Positions 27,831 to 37,190 are shown, counted from the stretch's first letter. The stretch: 64,000 bases of DNA from Polynucleobacter sp. MWH-Braz-FAM2G (GCF_018687635.1 NZ_CP061300.1:1193865-1257864); one strand, 5' to 3'. Translations and numbers: made by a program. The notes: a model not told the origin generated them from the letters alone.

Positions 27831-30800
27831 TTAATATACCTTTTTTTCACGCCAGGACTTATATTTGACGCGCCCCGTTGAGGTCTGATTGCTCGAGCTG
27901 ATTTTGGCAATATTGTCTCGCCCGCTAGGTAAAGTTGTGCCAGGTGCAATATTGCTCATGCCCACATAAATATTTCCCTTGCTATCAGCTATCGGTGCGG
28001 TGGCAAGCCCCTGCCCTATAACCGTTCCAGCACTTCCGGTTGCACAGCTATCTGTTACCTCGATAATCCGGCTAGTGCCGTACAGCGGGCAAGAAAGATC
28101 CTCAGGTCTATAGGCGGTGAAGTACACATATTTATTGAAAACTGCCGCCCTTCCAATCACTTTTTGATAGTCAGCAGCGGGGTTAACCCCAGTCTTAGCG
28201 TATACGTCGGCATACCATGAGTTATTCACCGAGCACTGTTGGGTATTTACATTAGTGAAAGTACTTACTGTCTGGTTGGTCTGAGTCAATGTTTTTGCTG
28301 GGAAATCTGGATCCATCACCCCAAATATTCGGTTATTAATTGTTGAAACTCTGCGCTGAAGTCGAATTTGGTCACCAGAGCCAAAATAATTAAATAGTCG
28401 ATTCACGGTAGCTCCAGAGACATTCGTTCCAGAAACGATTGTGGAGCCCAACTGGTTATAAGCCAATCGATCGTTAGCTAAGCTAGCCTGATCTAAAAAG
28501 GACTCATACAAGGAAAATAAGCCGCTGTTAGAATCAGATAAGCTCTGCTTACTTAGGTTGTATTTCCATAACTTGCCTTGTAGGTCGGTAAAGTAAACCA
28601 TGCCACCGTAGTAATTTGCCAATGAAGTACCGTCACCTGTAATCACCGTCAAGTCAGCAGTCACCCCGTTCGGAATATTCGAGGTGTTATCACTTGGAAC
28701 GGGGGTCACAGCCAAAACATGTCCACCAGTTGACGTCACCACCGATGAGCCTGTAGCGCCACAAGATGCGGTAGATTGTGTGCTGTCAGGCTCTAGCTCC
28801 AAAACATAAACATAGGAGCCATAGGAGCTTGCAGAAGTAGCCCCCGTCGAAGAGGCGCCACCTGCAAAACCACCCCCAAATGTAGCTACCCACCGCTGAT
28901 TATTGCTGCCTTCAATGTATGGCAGAAGCATGATGACTGGCCTAGACCATGCGCCACCCAATTTTGAATAGTCAAAACTTGTGCAGCTCGCATTGTAGGC
29001 AAAAGTAGATTTTTTTCCGCTTGCATCCCAATAATTGATGACTTTATTGGCGGTGTCATTATTTACCGTAAATAAATGCGCTGGTGCATCTGGGTTTGTA
29101 ATATCTAGAGCGTAGTAGCCATTTCCACCCCAGCCTAAACCGCCCATCAATACTGTTTTCCAAACGCCCTGGCCAGAGAAATAGACATCTTTCACGGTAA
29201 TTGGACCATCCACGCTAAAAATACTATTACTGGTTCCAGAGCCCGCATTGAGACCCTTATTACCAGTCTCATTTCTGAGCATCGGTATGACGGATGGTGG
29301 AATAAATGCCCAGCGTTCATTTAGGTCAGTATCAAAAGCATGGAGCATGCCGTCATTGGCACCCACATACAGTTGAGAACGACGGGAAGAATTATTGCTA
29401 ATAAAAGTTGGATATCCGTTTTGATAACGGTAATACGCCTCAGACTTTCCAAAGATGCTGACATCTGAACTCCATGGAGCGTTTGGAATCCCAACCATGA
29501 CCATCTCTGAGTGGTAGGTATCCCCCAAGACTGAAGTTCGAACCGCATTGGTTGCGGAGTTATCTTCCCAGGAAGAATTTAGACCTCTAGTGAAGTTAAT
29601 TAAATCCTGAGTAGTGGTGGCATTTGAAGTGGACGGGCAATTGAACATCAGACTTTCTAATTTGGTGCTATTAGCCAGCGTCACGTTGTTATAAGAAGCA
29701 TCAAGAGGTAAGGCGCCTGACATGCAAACAGGGTCATAGCCTACTGTCCAAATCGACCTGCCACCTCCAGAGTAAGAATTTGCACTTGCTGCTCTAGCTA
29801 GTAATTTTGATTGGGCTGTAATCGGAGGATTGGCCGAGATAGCACCAGTCGCATCTAGGTCATAACGCTTGATTTCACCTATCCATTGTTTGTCCTTTTG
29901 ATACTTAAACAATGCTTGGTAGATAGTGCCATCACCGAGAACAGGTGGAGCATACGTTTGCCAAACGTCTTGACGTGTACTGCTACCCGCAGGCAGTGAG
30001 GCTGTCTTGGTGGGCAAAGTTGGTGCAACAGCGGAGCCACTAACACCTTTAAAGCCAAATCCATAAAAGAGGCTGGGGTAATTGGGGTCATACCCTAATG
30101 AATACACCCCAGCCCCAACAGTTGTCAGAGCATTCGTAATCTCCGCTTTTGTAGCCCCAGCACCATAGTAAATATAAAAAATGGCGGACTCATTACAGAG
30201 CAAATCTCCAAATTGGAAGGTAAAAGATGCGCCTAAGTTGGTTTGCTGATTGTTTACTGTTCCACCTATGCCGGTGTAATCCATGTGCGTATTAGCCAGG
30301 ACAGGTAGTGGAGCGGCCTGACATGCAACCGAAGGGTCTGGGGTAATGGAGTAGTGAGAACCGCCGTTATCGCACGCATCAAATACTTTTGGTGTGTAGG
30401 TGCTCGCATAGGAAGCAGCGACACCAACCATATCAGTAAAGTTAGTAGTTAAGTTATTGAGAATGTCCCAGTCCATAATCCGGCGGTAACGCACATCAGT
30501 CAGAGTGCCGCCAGAAATATTAGTAATCGTCACCAATGCCTGAAATAAATTTGCATTGGTCGCGCCACTAGTCGGCCCATAAATATGGGTCACTTCTAAG
30601 AGTGGGGTTTTAGTAGGATCTGCAGGATCACTAATCCAAACGGTCGATTTAATACTAGTGGAGTCCACCACAAAACTTTTGACAGTGATGTTGCTAGAAA
30701 TGCCGCCCGCATCCACGGATGCATATCCAGAGATTACTTTATTACTGATTGGCAACACACCGCTCGCACCCCACCCTTCCCACTTTCTACCGGGCGATGT

Positions 30801-31133
30801 TCCGTCATACCAGCCTGCTGGGTAAGTTGTGCCGGTTCCAGATACTGGTTTGCCGCCACCCCACTTATAAGCAGTACCAACTGAACCTGGAGGGCTTGAA
30901 TTTAATGTATTTGCATTATTGGCTACTGTTCCTGATCCAGTTGGCGTATTAAGGTGGCCGGCGGGATTCACGCCCAAGGCTATGGTTTGATTGGCAGTTA
31001 TAGTGCTGTTATGAATAATGCCGAACGATGGAAATCCTTGCGCACCTACTAGTGGACTAAACGTCAGAGCGCATAAGAAAAATGCAAGCGCCAGAGAAGA
31101 TAGAGATTGAAGTTTTGAAAAAGTAGTATTCAT
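27831..31133 (-). CDS. pilY1: PilY1-like pilus tip/biogenesis protein
   Basis: The 1100-residue protein has a signal peptide ending near SPLVGAQG (residue 32). A large Ser/Thr/Gly-rich N-terminal region follows. A C-terminal PilY1 beta-propeller (about 590-1050) has RRSQLYVGANDGMLHAFD, where the family domain begins, and GGLGWGGNGYYALDITNPD cut across blades. PilY1 proteins sit at the pilus tip, promote extension and can act as adhesins. No von Willebrand A domain is evident in the N-terminal part. It lies 3 nt after pilX and belongs to the minor-pilin set. Confidence 0.88.
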   Translation of the reverse strand: MNTTFSKLQSLSSLALAFFLCALTFSPLVGAQGFPSFGIIHNSTITANQTIALGVNPAGHLNTPTGSGTVANNANTLNSSPPGSVGTAYKWGGGKPVSGTGTTYPAGWYDGTSPGRKWEGWGASGVLPISNKVISGYASVDAGGISSNITVKSFVVDSTSIKSTVWISDPADPTKTPLLEVTHIYGPTSGATNANLFQALVTITNISGGTLTDVRYRRIMDWDILNNLTTNFTDMVGVAASYASTYTPKVFDACDNGGSHYSITPDPSVACQAAPLPVLANTHMDYTGIGGTVNNQQTNLGASFTFQFGDLLCNESAIFYIYYGAGATKAEITNALTTVGAGVYSLGYDPNYPSLFYGFGFKGVSGSAVAPTLPTKTASLPAGSSTRQDVWQTYAPPVLGDGTIYQALFKYQKDKQWIGEIKRYDLDATGAISANPPITAQSKLLARAASANSYSGGGRSIWTVGYDPVCMSGALPLDASYNNVTLANSTKLESLMFNCPSTSNATTTQDLINFTRGLNSSWEDNSATNAVRTSVLGDTYHSEMVMVGIPNAPWSSDVSIFGKSEAYYRYQNGYPTFISNNSSRRSQLYVGANDGMLHAFDTDLNERWAFIPPSVIPMLRNETGNKGLNAGSGTSNSIFSVDGPITVKDVYFSGQGVWKTVLMGGLGWGGNGYYALDITNPDAPAHLFTVNNDTANKVINYWDASGKKSTFAYNASCTSFDYSKLGGAWSRPVIMLLPYIEGSNNQRWVATFGGGFAGGASSTGATSASSYGSYVYVLELEPDSTQSTASCGATGSSVVTSTGGHVLAVTPVPSDNTSNIPNGVTADLTVITGDGTSLANYYGGMVYFTDLQGKLWKYNLSKQSLSDSNSGLFSLYESFLDQASLANDRLAYNQLGSTIVSGTNVSGATVNRLFNYFGSGDQIRLQRRVSTINNRIFGVMDPDFPAKTLTQTNQTVSTFTNVNTQQCSVNNSWYADVYAKTGVNPAADYQKVIGRAAVFNKYVYFTAYRPEDLSCPLYGTSRIIEVTDSCATGSAGTVIGQGLATAPIADSKGNIYVGMSNIAPGTTLPSGRDNIAKISSSNQTSTGRVKYKSWREKKVY

Positions 31134-31136
31134 AAT

Positions 31137-31766
31137 TTACGGGGTGTATTGCACCACCGCCTCCAATGCTGACCGACTTGAATTCGATTGCCAAAACTGG
31201 GTGTTAATCGCGCCACCCGTTAATGGAACGTTGTAGTTTCCTAATGCTGTAATTTTGACGGTGTAGGTAAAGGTAGAGACACCATAACCATTACTAGTGC
31301 CAACTTCAGTTCCAATGCCCAGAGAAGATGTACTAGCCAGCTTTTGGACAATGCATGATGAATAACTGGCACGCCCTGCCCTGTCTTTAAATTTAGCGCT
31401 TCGAGAATCAATCTGACCCTGTGGAATCGTATCGGCCAAAACCGTTTTACCACTCAGTGGCCCACCAGTGGATGCAAGGTCATATGCAGCACCAGCACCA
31501 TTAATCCAAGACTTTCCTGCGGAGGTGGCAAACCATTCAATCGCATTATCAAAACAGGTTTCCCCCGCTTCAATTGAAATCGGTTTATTAGCAACTGCAG
31601 ACACTAGGTCAGATTGCATGGAAGCCAAATAAGAAATACCAGCCCCCATGACCATGAGAACCAATAGCAGAATAAGCGTCACCACCAGTGCGATGCCTGA
31701 TTGCTCTGGCAATGAGCCAGAGAGTTTTACTTGAGAACGAATCACTTTATGGCACCAGGGAGACAT
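31137..31766 (-). CDS. pilX: PilX-type minor pilin assembly protein
   Basis: The 209-residue protein has a PilX_N-type helix: EQSGIALVVTLILLLVLMV (about 21-39) followed by YLASMQSDLVSA. The position after the glycine carries no Glu5, as is usual for PilX-class proteins. A C-terminal beta domain with two cysteines follows. It overlaps pilW by 20 nt and sits directly upstream of pilY1, the standard order. Confidence 0.85.
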   Translation of the reverse strand: MSPWCHKVIRSQVKLSGSLPEQSGIALVVTLILLLVLMVMGAGISYLASMQSDLVSAVANKPISIEAGETCFDNAIEWFATSAGKSWINGAGAAYDLASTGGPLSGKTVLADTIPQGQIDSRSAKFKDRAGRASYSSCIVQKLASTSSLGIGTEVGTSNGYGVSTFTYTVKITALGNYNVPLTGGAINTQFWQSNSSRSALEAVVQYTP

Positions 31767-32427
31767 TTTTTGCCCTCGTGATCACAGTAAATGTTTTGCT
31801 GACAATGCGGGTCGTACCTTCTATCTTGCGCGGCGACTGCACCAATAAGTTAGCTTGTATAGTCTGAAACTGGCCGCTATAGGTTCCACTCGATTTGGCA
31901 TTAAGGCCTTGCACTGTAAAGCTACTCACCCAATCTAGGATTGGCTCACCTGAAGATCCGCCATAAACAGGAGTCGAGCTTGCCAAGTCACAAAAAGAAG
32001 ATGGATTGGTGCATCTGCGCCACTCTCGCGTCAAACGATTTCTGGTAGTTCCACCCGCAGGTGTATAGGGATTCAGATAATAACGAATCAATGCTCTATA
32101 TAGAGTGCCTGAGCTATCGTAATCGTCGTAGACAAAAATAATATTGCCCGGATTTGATGCAATGATATTAATTGCTTGATTGCCTGGCATTGCATTGGTA
32201 TCGTTGTAATCAAGATAGCCAGCCATGCGCACATCAGATTTGAATAAATCGATGGCTCTTAAAGCATTCCGATCTACTTCAGTCTGCGCAGTCAAGACTT
32301 GATGCTGTTGCGAAAAAAAGGAATAACCAGCATAAGTTCCCGCAATCACAATAGATGAGACTGCCAATGCTACTAGTAATTCGACTAAGGTATAGCCTGA
32401 TTCAGGAAATGGATGAGAGCGCTTCAT
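31747..32427 (-). CDS. pilW: PilW-type minor pilin
   Basis: The 226-residue protein has a short leader and prepilin site SG|YTLVELLVALAV with Glu5 present. Then come AGTYAGYSFFSQQHQ and a PilW C-terminal domain including FKSDVRMAGYLD. Minor pilins form the tip complex that primes pilus assembly with PilY1. It overlaps pilV and pilX at its ends, which indicates coupled translation. Confidence 0.87.
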   Translation of the reverse strand: MKRSHPFPESGYTLVELLVALAVSSIVIAGTYAGYSFFSQQHQVLTAQTEVDRNALRAIDLFKSDVRMAGYLDYNDTNAMPGNQAINIIASNPGNIIFVYDDYDSSGTLYRALIRYYLNPYTPAGGTTRNRLTREWRRCTNPSSFCDLASSTPVYGGSSGEPILDWVSSFTVQGLNAKSSGTYSGQFQTIQANLLVQSPRKIEGTTRIVSKTFTVITRAKNVSLVP

Positions 32428-32930
32428 AGCTGTCTCAACTTCCGCGTGAAATAACTACTGATCGTGCCACCATTGGTAACTAAACTCACATTGACGATCA
32501 GACCAGTACCATCATTACTAACATCTACCTGCCTGATTTCCAATCCTGATGTGGTATTGAGTGGACCGATATTAGCGTTTAAATCGTTGCACCAGAGTTG
32601 TCGAGTATCGCTAGCAGGATAGGTACAGGTGGCCAGACTTCCTGAATACAAAGATGGCGTAACAAAAGGGTTTAAAGAATCCGTACCAGAACGCATACCC
32701 TCGGCAGCAATCGTTTCAATGATTCGGTCGGCCATCAGGTTGAGATACATTCTTTTTTCTGACTCAGCGATCACCTGCTGCGCAACGCCGAAAAAGAAAT
32801 ACAAACCACTAAAACCCAAAGTAAAAATTACCATAGCAACCATGGCTTCTACCAAGGTAAAGCCTCTCGATTGACTATGAGAGATTGGCTTTAGTCTTGC
32901 TCTATCCATAAGCCTGTAGACTGCTGCCAT
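32424..32930 (-). CDS. pilV: PilV-type minor pilin
   Basis: The 168-residue protein has prepilin site SRG|FTLVEAMVAMVIFTLG with Glu5. The rest resembles PilV: an N-terminal helix, SEKRMYLNLMADRI and a short beta C-terminus with two cysteines. Either the first ATG (32930) or the one at 32909, which gives a 16-residue leader, could be the start. It overlaps fimT and touches pilW. Confidence 0.85.
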   Translation of the reverse strand: MAAVYRLMDRARLKPISHSQSRGFTLVEAMVAMVIFTLGFSGLYFFFGVAQQVIAESEKRMYLNLMADRIIETIAAEGMRSGTDSLNPFVTPSLYSGSLATCTYPASDTRQLWCNDLNANIGPLNTTSGLEIRQVDVSNDGTGLIVNVSLVTNGGTISSYFTRKLRQL

Positions 32931-33451
32931 TTAAATTTCTGAACAAAGCCAGTGGTTTGGTTCACCAGTACTCGGTATGCCCCATAAGTTGCACGGTCAC
33001 CATTGCGGTTGATTTCGATGTCAATAGCACTTCCGCTACCTTCCACACCAGCTAAACCATTCGTCGTAAATATTCCTCTGCCAGCTGAACAAATAGTGCT
33101 TACCATCGAAGAGCTACCCGACAGAATGTTGAAGTTAGGATCTTTACTGAGTGGATTTTCTACAATGTTGCTAGAGAAGCTGGCCGTTACTGCTGAGGTA
33201 GAGGATTGAGGAAACGAAGAAATTTGGTAGGTCAAATTAGTGGGTGAATTACAGATCAATAACCCAGTGCCATTAATGGTACGCACGCGAGTTTTCAAGA
33301 AATCAATGTTCGACAGTAAAGCAGCGTAATCAGACTCCAATGCTCGCTTTCCGCGCCAATCTGTAATTGAAGGAGTTACAAAGGCACCTACGATCATCAA
33401 AATCGCTACAACAACAATAATTTCTAGAAAACTGACACCGCGCTCGTTCAT
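32891..33451 (-). CDS. fimT: FimT/GspH-type pseudopilin
   Basis: The 186-residue protein has a very short leader and cleavage site RG|VSFLEIIVVVAILMIVG with Glu5, then a GspH-like beta domain. It starts within the last codons of pilT (4-nt overlap). In other bacteria this first minor pilin helps nucleate the tip complex and may bind DNA during uptake; the sequence alone does not show DNA binding. Confidence 0.85.
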   Translation of the reverse strand: MNERGVSFLEIIVVVAILMIVGAFVTPSITDWRGKRALESDYAALLSNIDFLKTRVRTINGTGLLICNSPTNLTYQISSFPQSSTSAVTASFSSNIVENPLSKDPNFNILSGSSSMVSTICSAGRGIFTTNGLAGVEGSGSAIDIEINRNGDRATYGAYRVLVNQTTGFVQKFKWQQSTGLWIEQD

Positions 33452-34449
33452 GTGGCTTCGATTTCTCCAGACTGCTCCAACTGTTGTAAGGATGATTCCA
33501 TCGTCATCATGCCCTCCCCTCGTGCCATTTGCATCACGCTAGGAATTTGGAATACCTTATTTTCACGAATCAAATTACGCACCGCTGGATTGCAGGTCAT
33601 TACCTCAAAAGCACCAATACGACCTGGAGCTCCCTTACGCTTGAGAAGACGCTGGGTCATAACCAAGCGCAGCGATTGTGAAAGTTGAGCTCTAACTTGA
33701 TCTTGCTGCTGTGGTGGAAAGACGTCAATGATCCGGTTAATCGTATTTGGCGCGCCACTGGTATGCAAAGTGCCAAATACCAAATGCCCTGTTTCAGCAG
33801 CGGTAAGCGCTAATTGAATGGTCTCTAAATCACGTAACTCCCCCACCAAAATGACATCAGGGTCTTCACGCAATGAGGCGCGCAACGCAGAGGCAAATGA
33901 AACTGTATCTCTCTTGACTTCACGTTGAGATACCACGCAGTTCTGATTTTGATGAATGAACTCAATCGGATCTTCAATGGTGATGATATGTTCATAACGA
34001 GTGCGATTAATACGGTCAATCATCGCCGCCAATGTGGTGGACTTACCAGAACCCGTTGGACCAGTCACCAGAATCAGGCCGTTCTCTTGCTCAATCACAT
34101 CCCTTGCTACAGGCGGCAAACCCAAAACATCAAAGGCCGGAATTTGGGTTTCAATCTTCCTCATCACTGCCGCCAAACCTCGCGAGGTTTTAAAAAGATT
34201 CACCCTGAAACGCACATCGCCAGACTCGACCGCCAAGTCAGCATCTAGGTGTTGCATAAAATCTATTTGTTGCTCTTTGGTCAGTTGCTGTTCGATAAAT
34301 TCCTTCATCTCAGCCTGAGTCAATATATCCTCAGGGAAGGTTTGAATGACGCCGTCCACTCGTATAGACACGGGCTCGTTCTCATGAAAATGCAAGTCCG
34401 ACAACTTATGTGAGGCAACATATTTCAACGCCTTTTCTAGCATTCCCAT
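33448..34449 (-). CDS. pilT: Pilus retraction ATPase PilT
   Basis: The 333-residue protein has PilT features: the N-terminal DLHFHENEPVSIRVDG segment and Walker A GPTGSGKST near 127. There is an Asp box IEDPIEFIHQNQ, Walker B VILVGELRDLETI, and a His box GTLHTSGAPNT. It lacks the zinc motif of PilB. It drives pilus retraction and twitching motility. It is inside the operon between pilD and fimT, an unusual place because pilT is often in its own operon with pilU; no pilU is in this window. Confidence 0.93.
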   Translation of the reverse strand: MGMLEKALKYVASHKLSDLHFHENEPVSIRVDGVIQTFPEDILTQAEMKEFIEQQLTKEQQIDFMQHLDADLAVESGDVRFRVNLFKTSRGLAAVMRKIETQIPAFDVLGLPPVARDVIEQENGLILVTGPTGSGKSTTLAAMIDRINRTRYEHIITIEDPIEFIHQNQNCVVSQREVKRDTVSFASALRASLREDPDVILVGELRDLETIQLALTAAETGHLVFGTLHTSGAPNTINRIIDVFPPQQQDQVRAQLSQSLRLVMTQRLLKRKGAPGRIGAFEVMTCNPAVRNLIRENKVFQIPSVMQMARGEGMMTMESSLQQLEQSGEIEAT

Positions 34450-34510
34450 GTTCTGATCCTTGTCCTTTTAATTTTCTTAAATGTTTTTAAATAACGCTTA
34501 TTTTTTATTG

Positions 34511-35386
34511 TTAGTAAGTAAACCAATTAGGAGTGCCACACAACAAAATATAGCCACCCGCCAAAATTAAGAATGGTCCAAAAGGCAGCATTCTTTCTAA
34601 AGTGAGCCTTTCTTTTCTCGATAGCATCACTACAGTAATCGTCAGCAAAGCAACAACGCTGGCAATAGCAAGTATTGGCATGATTGCAGCGAAACCAAAC
34701 CATGCCCCGAACACGGCCAGCAATTTAAAGTCACCCCCACCAAAGCCATCTCTTTTACGTATCAAGCGATAAAGATAATTGACTGTCCATGGCAATAAAT
34801 ACCCGCCACAAGCCCCCAGTAGAGATTGCATTGGGCTAACAGAAGTGAGGCCCACTAGACTTCCCAATAGACCCAGAGCGAGCGCACTATAGGTCAAATA
34901 GTTTGGCAAGTAATAAGTCTCTAAATCGATAAAAAAGAGTGCAACCAACAAAGCAAGAAAGACGCAATACAAAGGGGTTGCCCAGCTAAATCCAAGTTGG
35001 GTATAAATCCATGCAAAGCCGAAGCCAGTAAATAGCTCTACCAAAAAATAACGCATCGAAATTGGTGTCGAACAATACCGGCATCTCCCCTTTAAACGTA
35101 ACCAAGAAATTAAAGGAATATTGTCTGACCAAGGAATAGCTTGATTACAACATGGCGTCATTGAGCCAGGATGAATTAGGCAGTGAAGATTTTCTGAAAT
35201 ACTCCGGTGCTTACCTTGGTCATGATCACCGCTCTCATCCGTATCCTCTCCAAATAATGCTTTAGGTAGACGGTGAATGACCACATTCAAAAAACTTCCG
35301 ACAATTAATCCGAATAGCAATGCATACCAAAAGCCAATCTGCCCTAGTGCCAATAGGTGCTGAGGTGTGTTGACGGTATCAGCCAT
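34511..35386 (-). CDS. pilD: Prepilin peptidase/N-methyltransferase PilD
   Basis: The 291-residue polytopic protein begins with GSFLNVVIHRLP, the conserved first helix. A cytoplasmic domain with cysteine pairs (CC near 75 and CRYC near 100, the zinc site of bifunctional enzymes) follows. The two catalytic aspartates sit in FFIDLETYYLPNYLT and GGGDFKLLA. It cleaves and methylates the pilins of this operon. A second short peptidase (TadV) encoded in the Tad cluster probably handles Flp. Confidence 0.94.
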   Translation of the reverse strand: MADTVNTPQHLLALGQIGFWYALLFGLIVGSFLNVVIHRLPKALFGEDTDESGDHDQGKHRSISENLHCLIHPGSMTPCCNQAIPWSDNIPLISWLRLKGRCRYCSTPISMRYFLVELFTGFGFAWIYTQLGFSWATPLYCVFLALLVALFFIDLETYYLPNYLTYSALALGLLGSLVGLTSVSPMQSLLGACGGYLLPWTVNYLYRLIRKRDGFGGGDFKLLAVFGAWFGFAAIMPILAIASVVALLTITVVMLSRKERLTLERMLPFGPFLILAGGYILLCGTPNWFTY

Positions 35387-35407
35387 TTTAATTAAGCACT
35401 GTAAAAA

Positions 35408-35875
35408 CTAAAATCCAGTTTTTACATTCAATTGATTGATGGAGTAAATGATGGTGGAATCAGTGCGCGACTGAGCATAGGCAACATAATCATTAGAATT
35501 TGAGCCTGTACAACTACCACCTGACCCCACCGTGCCCGCAGTAATATAAAAATAAAAATCATTGTCCGTGCCGACCGTAATCGGGCCCGTTGTAGGCGTA
35601 GTGGAACCCATTACATATTGATTAATACTAGCAGTCTGGTTTCCCGTGCCAGGAGTAATGTAATAACAATAATTCTCCGCAAAATAATTCTTTTCCATTA
35701 GATAGATACTCTTAAGAGTATTTTGCGCATCTGCATTTTTTGCTGCACGAATATTGCCGGAATACATGGGCACACCTACGGCTGCCAAAATCGCAATGAT
35801 GGCAATCGTAATCAATAACTCCATGAGCGTAATACCTAACTGCTCTTGATATTTGAATGGCTTTTTGCCCAGCAT
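35408..35875 (-). CDS. Type IV pilin (second pilin, PilE-like)
   Basis: From the ATG at 35875 the prepilin is 155 residues with a 14-residue leader and cleavage site QLG|ITLMELLITIAIIAIL with Glu5. The helix is followed by RAAKNADAQNTLKSIYLMEKN and a Cys-containing beta domain. The track-length start at 35920 lies inside the terminator hairpin of pilA and is rejected. It is diverged from PilA and probably a less abundant pilin, since it is translated past a terminator. Confidence 0.85.
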   Translation of the reverse strand: MLGKKPFKYQEQLGITLMELLITIAIIAILAAVGVPMYSGNIRAAKNADAQNTLKSIYLMEKNYFAENYCYYITPGTGNQTASINQYVMGSTTPTTGPITVGTDNDFYFYITAGTVGSGGSCTGSNSNDYVAYAQSRTDSTIIYSINQLNVKTGF

Positions 35876-35892
35876 GTTTTTCTTAAATCCCC

Positions 35893-35922
35893 AAAAAAAT
35901 GGCCCGTCTAAGCGGGCCATTT
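35893..35922 (-). terminator. Terminator/attenuator between pilA and the rest of the pilus operon
   Basis: On the minus strand AAATGGCCCG, a 6-nt loop, CGGGCCATTT, then a run of T. It lies about 50 nt past the pilA stop. It would give abundant pilA mRNA with lower read-through into the assembly genes. Confidence 0.85.
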
Positions 35923-35973
35923 AGTCTCTAAAAGCTAAACTAACTTGTTAGCCCTTAATGATATTGCTTCACC

Positions 35974-36480
35974 TTACTGAACGTTAATACACTCAGCAGC
36001 TACAGGGTAGTTTTGATTAGCACCAGATGAATCCAACACCAAAGTTTGGATGGAAATACCAGTTGCACAACTTGCAGTAGCAGTACCACTGATGCCAAGC
36101 TCACCAGGATTAGCAGGAGGAATTGTTCCGCTAACGTTGGTTGTTGAAGAAGTGTTGTATGGGTTTTTAATAGTTGCTAAAGCGTAGGCTGTGAAATAGG
36201 TTGCGCCTGTGCTTGCATTTAATCCAGATGGGCAAGTAATAGTTGCGCCACCTGCTTTTGGATCAGCAAGAGTAGGAACTAAACCTGCAGAGCACTTAGT
36301 TGTTTCACCAGCAATAAACGTTTTAATTGAGTCGAAGTTTTGTTTTGTCGCACTAACTTTAGCGGATGCTTGATAGCCGTTGTACATTGGCACGCCAATT
36401 GCAGTCAAAATACCAATAATGGCGATCACCACCAGTAATTCAACGAGAGTAAAGCCGGATTGTTGAGTTTTAGATTTCAC
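35974..36480 (-). CDS. pilA: Major type IV pilin PilA
   Basis: The prepilin is 168 residues with cleavage site SG|FTLVELLVVIAIIGILTAIG (residues 9-28), Glu5 present, then VPMYNGYQASAKVSATKQNFD and two cysteine pairs in the globular part. The start is GTG, supported by a perfect GGAGG about 7 nt upstream and the short leader KSKTQQSG. A long 5' region carries a TAGTA-N6-TACTA site. First gene of the pilus operon, followed by a strong terminator, so probably the structural subunit. Confidence 0.92.
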   Translation of the reverse strand: MKSKTQQSGFTLVELLVVIAIIGILTAIGVPMYNGYQASAKVSATKQNFDSIKTFIAGETTKCSAGLVPTLADPKAGGATITCPSGLNASTGATYFTAYALATIKNPYNTSSTTNVSGTIPPANPGELGISGTATASCATGISIQTLVLDSSGANQNYPVAAECINVQ

Positions 36481-36548
36481 TTGGAGCCTCCATGGATCAC
36501 ATAAATTTAAGGTTTAACTGCATTTAATGCGGTAAATCAAACACTGTT

Positions 36549-36564
36549 TAGTATTTATAAACTA
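36549..36564. promoter_or_regulatory. Second, imperfect copy of the TAGTA/TACTA repeat upstream of pilA
   Basis: TAGTATTTATAAACTA matches the 16-nt pattern TAGTA-N6-TACTA with one mismatch. It starts 33 nt, about three helical turns, from the perfect copy at 36582, so both could face the same side of the DNA. Confidence 0.4.
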
Positions 36565-36581
36565 TTCATTATCAAAACATA

Positions 36582-36597
36582 TAGTAGATTAGTACTA
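36582..36597 (-). promoter_or_regulatory. Putative operator TAGTA-N6-TACTA upstream of pilA
   Basis: In gene orientation TAGTACTAATCTACTA, about 102-117 nt before the pilA start codon. The two 5-nt arms are exact reverse complements. Very close relatives lie in front of the PilZ-tadG unit (two differences) and the LuxR-type regulator. Inverted repeats of this size suit NarL/LuxR-family dimers. Confidence 0.55.
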
Positions 36598-36685
36598 TTT
36601 TTATCAAAAATTTAAATAATGTCTTTTTTAACAACAGTTCTTCAGATTTTAGCCAAAATTTTTAAGCCAAACGCTGTTTTAGGAT

Positions 36686-37162
36686 CTACTTATTCAATTC
36701 TTTTTGAAGTAAAGCGATATTGGATTTATAAAGACCCTGCTTTTGCTGTAATGAACTCAGTTCTTTCTCCTGGGCAGCGCTCTTTTTCTTAATAGCCATA
36801 AGAGTGGCTATTTTTTCATTGGCCTTATTAAGCCTATCTTGTTCCAGATCTATCTCTTCTTGAATAATCCGCTTTCTTTCCAACACGGCTGTTTCATAAG
36901 TGGATTTATTTTTAGCCTGCTTAGGCTCAGCCGCAGGACTTGCTGGTGCGGGGGCTGAAGCATCAGATGTAGAAGGCTTTACGGGCCTCTTCTCGGGGGG
37001 AGGCAAAACCATCTTCTTGCAATTCTTACCCTTCTCCACATTAGATAGCGTAATGACACCTGCCTGCTTATCGCAACGATATATGTCTGCCATTGATATG
37101 CTCGGGCAGACAATAAATCCAAATGCAAGTAAGGTGAAAATATTAGAAATAGAAATCTTCAT
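36686..37162 (-). CDS. DUF4124-type exported protein with coiled coil
   Basis: From the ATG at 37162 the product is 158 residues: a signal peptide ending at ISMA, then a DUF4124-like segment (DIYRCDKQAGVITLSN, with a second Cys in GKNCKK). A Pro/Ala/Lys linker and a C-terminal charged coiled coil (about 90-158) follow. Longer N-terminal starts run into the PilZ gene and are rejected. It begins 28 nt after the PilZ stop and is likely co-transcribed. Function unknown; a periplasmic scaffold is possible. Confidence 0.75.
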   Translation of the reverse strand: MKISISNIFTLLAFGFIVCPSISMADIYRCDKQAGVITLSNVEKGKNCKKMVLPPPEKRPVKPSTSDASAPAPASPAAEPKQAKNKSTYETAVLERKRIIQEEIDLEQDRLNKANEKIATLMAIKKKSAAQEKELSSLQQKQGLYKSNIALLQKELNK

Positions 37163-37190
37163 TGGTAATACAAGCCACTGAATAACAACA

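Noticed and set aside
27826..27842. TAGTAC-containing sequence at the end of pilY1
   Set aside because: It has only the left arm; the right arm is not TACTA, and it lies inside coding sequence, so it is not counted with the operator family.
27767..27949. 60-codon frame between pilY1 and the PilM-PilN gene
   Set aside because: It lies mainly in the pilY1 3' end in another frame, with no domain or ribosome site; a shadow.
35876..35920. Longer pilE start at 35920
   Set aside because: It falls inside the pilA terminator hairpin and would give an unusually long prepilin leader.
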